Assembly (NCBI GenBank): GCA_902497185.1 | Contig: CABVEG010000086.1 | Coordinates: 1-6,994 of the forward strand | Source of the DNA: an uncultured Eubacteriales bacterium | GTDB taxonomy: Bacteria; Bacillota; Clostridia; Lachnospirales; CAG-274 | Length of the DNA stretch: 6,994 bases | Direction of reading: 5' to 3' | Part shown: positions 5,272-6,994 of the stretch, in pieces | How the letters are laid out: every line of letters begins with the position of its first letter | Position numbering within the stretch: position 1 is the stretch's first letter | Notes under the pieces: generated by a model | The model's database searches: none | The model's input: the letters and a program-made list of their open reading frames with translations, nothing else | Told to the model about the DNA's origin: nothing | Position numbers and translations under genes: made by a program

Positions 5272-5778
5272 ATGAACACAAAAAAATTATGTTTAATGGG
5301 TTTACTTATGGCTTTAACCTGTGTGGCAACTATGATAATAAGAGTGCCTATTAATGTAACAGGCGGTTATGTAAACATTGGTGACAGTATGGTACTTATA
5401 TGCGCTATTTTCTTTGGTCCTGAATATGGATTTCTTGCCGGCGGATTAGGATCAGGGCTTGCTGACCTTATTGGCGGCTATCCTGCATGGTTTATAGCAA
5501 CATTTATTATTAAGGGTATTGAAGGCTTTTTAGTTTCAAAGCTTGCTGGCACAAACAATGAAACATTTTTAAATGTAAGAAAAATATTAGCCTGTGCAGC
5601 AGGTCTTATATGGATGGTTGCAGGCTATTTTGTAGCTGATGCAATAATTAATGGCAGCGTTATTGCAAGTTTAAAGGGTGTACCAAGCAACTGCTTACAG
5701 GCAGTATTTTCTTTTGTGGTTTTTGTTGTTTTAGGACTTGCACTGCACAAGGCAAAAATTACGAATTATATTAAATAA
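5272..5778 (+). CDS. ECF transporter S component (substrate unknown)
   Basis: A 168-residue, six-helix membrane protein of the ECF transporter substrate-binding (S) component type. Such proteins bind a vitamin or related micronutrient and work with a shared energising module (EcfT plus two ATPases), which is not encoded here. Signatures: the N-terminal helix with LMGLLMALTCVAT (8-20), the PINVTGGYVNIGDS loop (26-39) and the glycine-rich GFLAGGLGSGLADLIGGYPA (53-72), followed by ATFIIKGIEGF. This pattern resembles the broad PF07155-type S-component family, annotated from riboflavin or pyridoxine-like transporters, but substrate cannot be read from it. It has its own promoter and a very strong ribosome binding site. 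The aminopeptidase gene starts 45 bases downstream with no terminator between. Confidence 0.9.
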   Translation: MNTKKLCLMGLLMALTCVATMIIRVPINVTGGYVNIGDSMVLICAIFFGPEYGFLAGGLGSGLADLIGGYPAWFIATFIIKGIEGFLVSKLAGTNNETFLNVRKILACAAGLIWMVAGYFVADAIINGSVIASLKGVPSNCLQAVFSFVVFVVLGLALHKAKITNYIK

Positions 5779-5823
5779 TTGAGGATAAACTATTTGTAAA
5801 CAATGGAAAGAGGGTAAATATAT

Positions 5824-6933
5824 ATGGATAGCAGATTTGTGGAGCTTGCTAAAAATCTTGTAAATTACAGTTGTCACGTTGAAAAAGGCGACAGAGTACT
5901 TATTAACTGTAACGGTACGTCAGCTTTTCCCCTTGTTAAGGCTATTGTAAGGGAAATTTATAACGTAGGCGCTTATCCTTTCGTTGATATTAAGTCAAAT
6001 ATTATTCAAAGAGAGCTTATAATGGGCTGTAGTGAAGAACAATTCAAGGAAGTCAAGGAAATAGATAATGCCAGAATGGCATTAATGGATGCTTACATTG
6101 GTATTGGCTGTAATGACAACACATCAGAGCTTGCCGATGTACCGGGAGAAAAGCAGGCTATATGGAGTAAATGCTATGACAATGATATTCTTGAAACAAG
6201 GCTTAAAACAAAATGGGTTGTATTAAGATACCCAAACAATTCTCTTGCCCAAGCCGCAGGTACAAGTCTTGATGCTTTTGAAGATTTTTATTTCAAGGTT
6301 TGCAATCTTGACTATGGCAAAATGAGCAAGGCAATGGATAATCTTGTTGAACTTATGAATAAGACAGACAAGGTCAGAATTAAAGGAAATGGCACTGACC
6401 TTACATTCAGCATTAAAGACATTTCTGCCATTAAATGCGCCGGAGAAATGAATATTCCCGATGGCGAGGTTTATACTGCACCTGTTAAGGACAGTGTAAA
6501 CGGCACTATTTCCTATAACACTCCTACAGAATATCAGGGTGTAACCTATACTGATGTTACATTGAAATTTAAAAACGGAAAAATTATTGAAGCAACTGCC
6601 AACGATACCGAAAGAGTAAACAAGGTATTTGATACTGATGAGGGCGCACGTTATGTAGGTGAATTTGCCATTGGTGTCAACCCCTTTATTACAAAAGCAA
6701 TGAAAAACATTCTTTTTGATGAAAAGATAAGAGGCTCTATTCATTTTACACCAGGCAATGCTTATGAAGATGCTGATAATGGCAACAGAAGTGCCATTCA
6801 TTGGGATCTGGTCCTTATTCAGACTGAAGAATATGGCGGCGGAGAAATTTATTTTGACGATGTTTTAATAAGAAAAGACGGTATATTTGTTCTTGATGAA
6901 TTAAAGTGCCTCAATCCTGAAAATCTTATATAA
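5824..6933 (+). CDS. M29-family metallo-aminopeptidase (AmpS/PepS-like)
   Basis: A 369-residue cytoplasmic M29 aminopeptidase, which removes N-terminal residues from short peptides using two metal ions. The length is slightly below the roughly 410 of well-known members. The N-terminal half carries the family fold with RVLINCNG (24-31) and a PFVDIK segment. The C-terminal catalytic half keeps the metal site: E208 and E215 in GEMNIPDGEVYTAP (207-220), E280 in GARYVGEFAIG, H307 in GSIHFTPG, then H326 and D328 in SAIHWDL. The region between the last two groups (NAYEDADNGNRS) matches the family's GNAY segment. The enzyme therefore looks active. The ATG follows AGAGGG (5809-5814) with a 9-base gap. 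It is probably co-transcribed with the ECF gene, and a large hairpin follows at 6941. Substrate preference is unknown. Confidence 0.94.
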   Translation: MDSRFVELAKNLVNYSCHVEKGDRVLINCNGTSAFPLVKAIVREIYNVGAYPFVDIKSNIIQRELIMGCSEEQFKEVKEIDNARMALMDAYIGIGCNDNTSELADVPGEKQAIWSKCYDNDILETRLKTKWVVLRYPNNSLAQAAGTSLDAFEDFYFKVCNLDYGKMSKAMDNLVELMNKTDKVRIKGNGTDLTFSIKDISAIKCAGEMNIPDGEVYTAPVKDSVNGTISYNTPTEYQGVTYTDVTLKFKNGKIIEATANDTERVNKVFDTDEGARYVGEFAIGVNPFITKAMKNILFDEKIRGSIHFTPGNAYEDADNGNRSAIHWDLVLIQTEEYGGGEIYFDDVLIRKDGIFVLDELKCLNPENLI

Positions 6934-6940
6934 TAAAAAC

Positions 6941-6994
6941 GGGGCTGTCGCAAATTAGTTTTTTTAGACTAATTTGCACTCAGCCTCATTTTAT
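6941..6994 (+). terminator. large hairpin terminator of the ECF/aminopeptidase operon
   Basis: A two-part stem: GGGGCTG (6941-6947) with CAGCCTC (6981-6987), one G-T pair, then an internal loop (TC against ACT), then GCAAATTAGT (6950-6959) with ACTAATTTGC (6968-6977), and loop TTTTTTAG. ATTTTAT follows to the window edge, so the U-tract is only partly seen. It begins 7 bases after the stop codon. Confidence 0.8.

Noticed and set aside
3928..5823. Shared ACAATGGAAAG leader before the nitroreductase (3928-3938) and aminopeptidase (5800-5810) starts
   Set aside because: Both lie at the ribosome binding site, where purine-rich sequences converge; eleven bases are not enough to claim a regulatory element.
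6223..6801. 192-codon frame on the minus strand inside the aminopeptidase gene
   Set aside because: It is antisense to an intact M29 coding sequence with all catalytic residues and has no independent signals.
5042..6954. TGTCGCAAA shared by the hairpin segment (5042-5050) and the final terminator (6946-6954)
   Set aside because: A nine-base match in different structural contexts may be chance.

Overview
The window is AT-rich DNA with strong AGGAGG-type ribosome binding sites, textbook sigma-A promoters (17-bp spacers), U-tailed intrinsic terminators and an ECF-type vitamin transporter subunit. Together these point to the chromosome of a low-GC Gram-positive anaerobe, most likely a gut-type clostridium (Lachnospirales/Eubacteriales). 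The exact genus cannot be read from the sequence. No phage, IS or CRISPR is evident.

Layout. Minus strand, 1-919: two tandem, overlapping RimK-like ATP-grasp ligase genes; the second is only 27 codons long here because it runs off the left edge. Plus strand, 1071-2333: the ribosome-associated GTPase gene hflX, divergent from the ligases, with its own promoter. Then a 200-bp intergenic stretch with a long hairpin and a C8 tract. Minus strand, 2535-3086: a TetR-family repressor with a GTG start. It faces, across overlapping divergent promoters and a 22-bp dyad, a plus-strand pair: a four-helix membrane protein built of two repeats (3223-3594) and a 40-residue membrane micropeptide (3626-3748). 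Next comes a nitroreductase-family gene (3950-4819) with its own promoter. After it, two copies of the same terminator hairpin bracket about 230 bp of denser, hairpin-packed, apparently non-coding DNA. Last is a probable two-gene operon: an ECF transporter S component (5272-5778) and an M29-family metallo-aminopeptidase (5824-6933), closed by a large hairpin at the right edge.

How the genes work together. The TetR gene and the two membrane protein genes look like one self-contained, locally regulated module whose signal is unknown. The ECF subunit needs an energising module encoded elsewhere, and its substrate cannot be assigned. The aminopeptidase keeps every expected metal ligand. The paired ATP-grasp enzymes probably act in one pathway, perhaps adding amino acids to a peptide or small-molecule acceptor, but no substrate gene is visible here. 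The least explained parts are the hairpin cluster between the duplicate terminators, the TetR/small membrane protein module and the tandem ATP-grasp pair.
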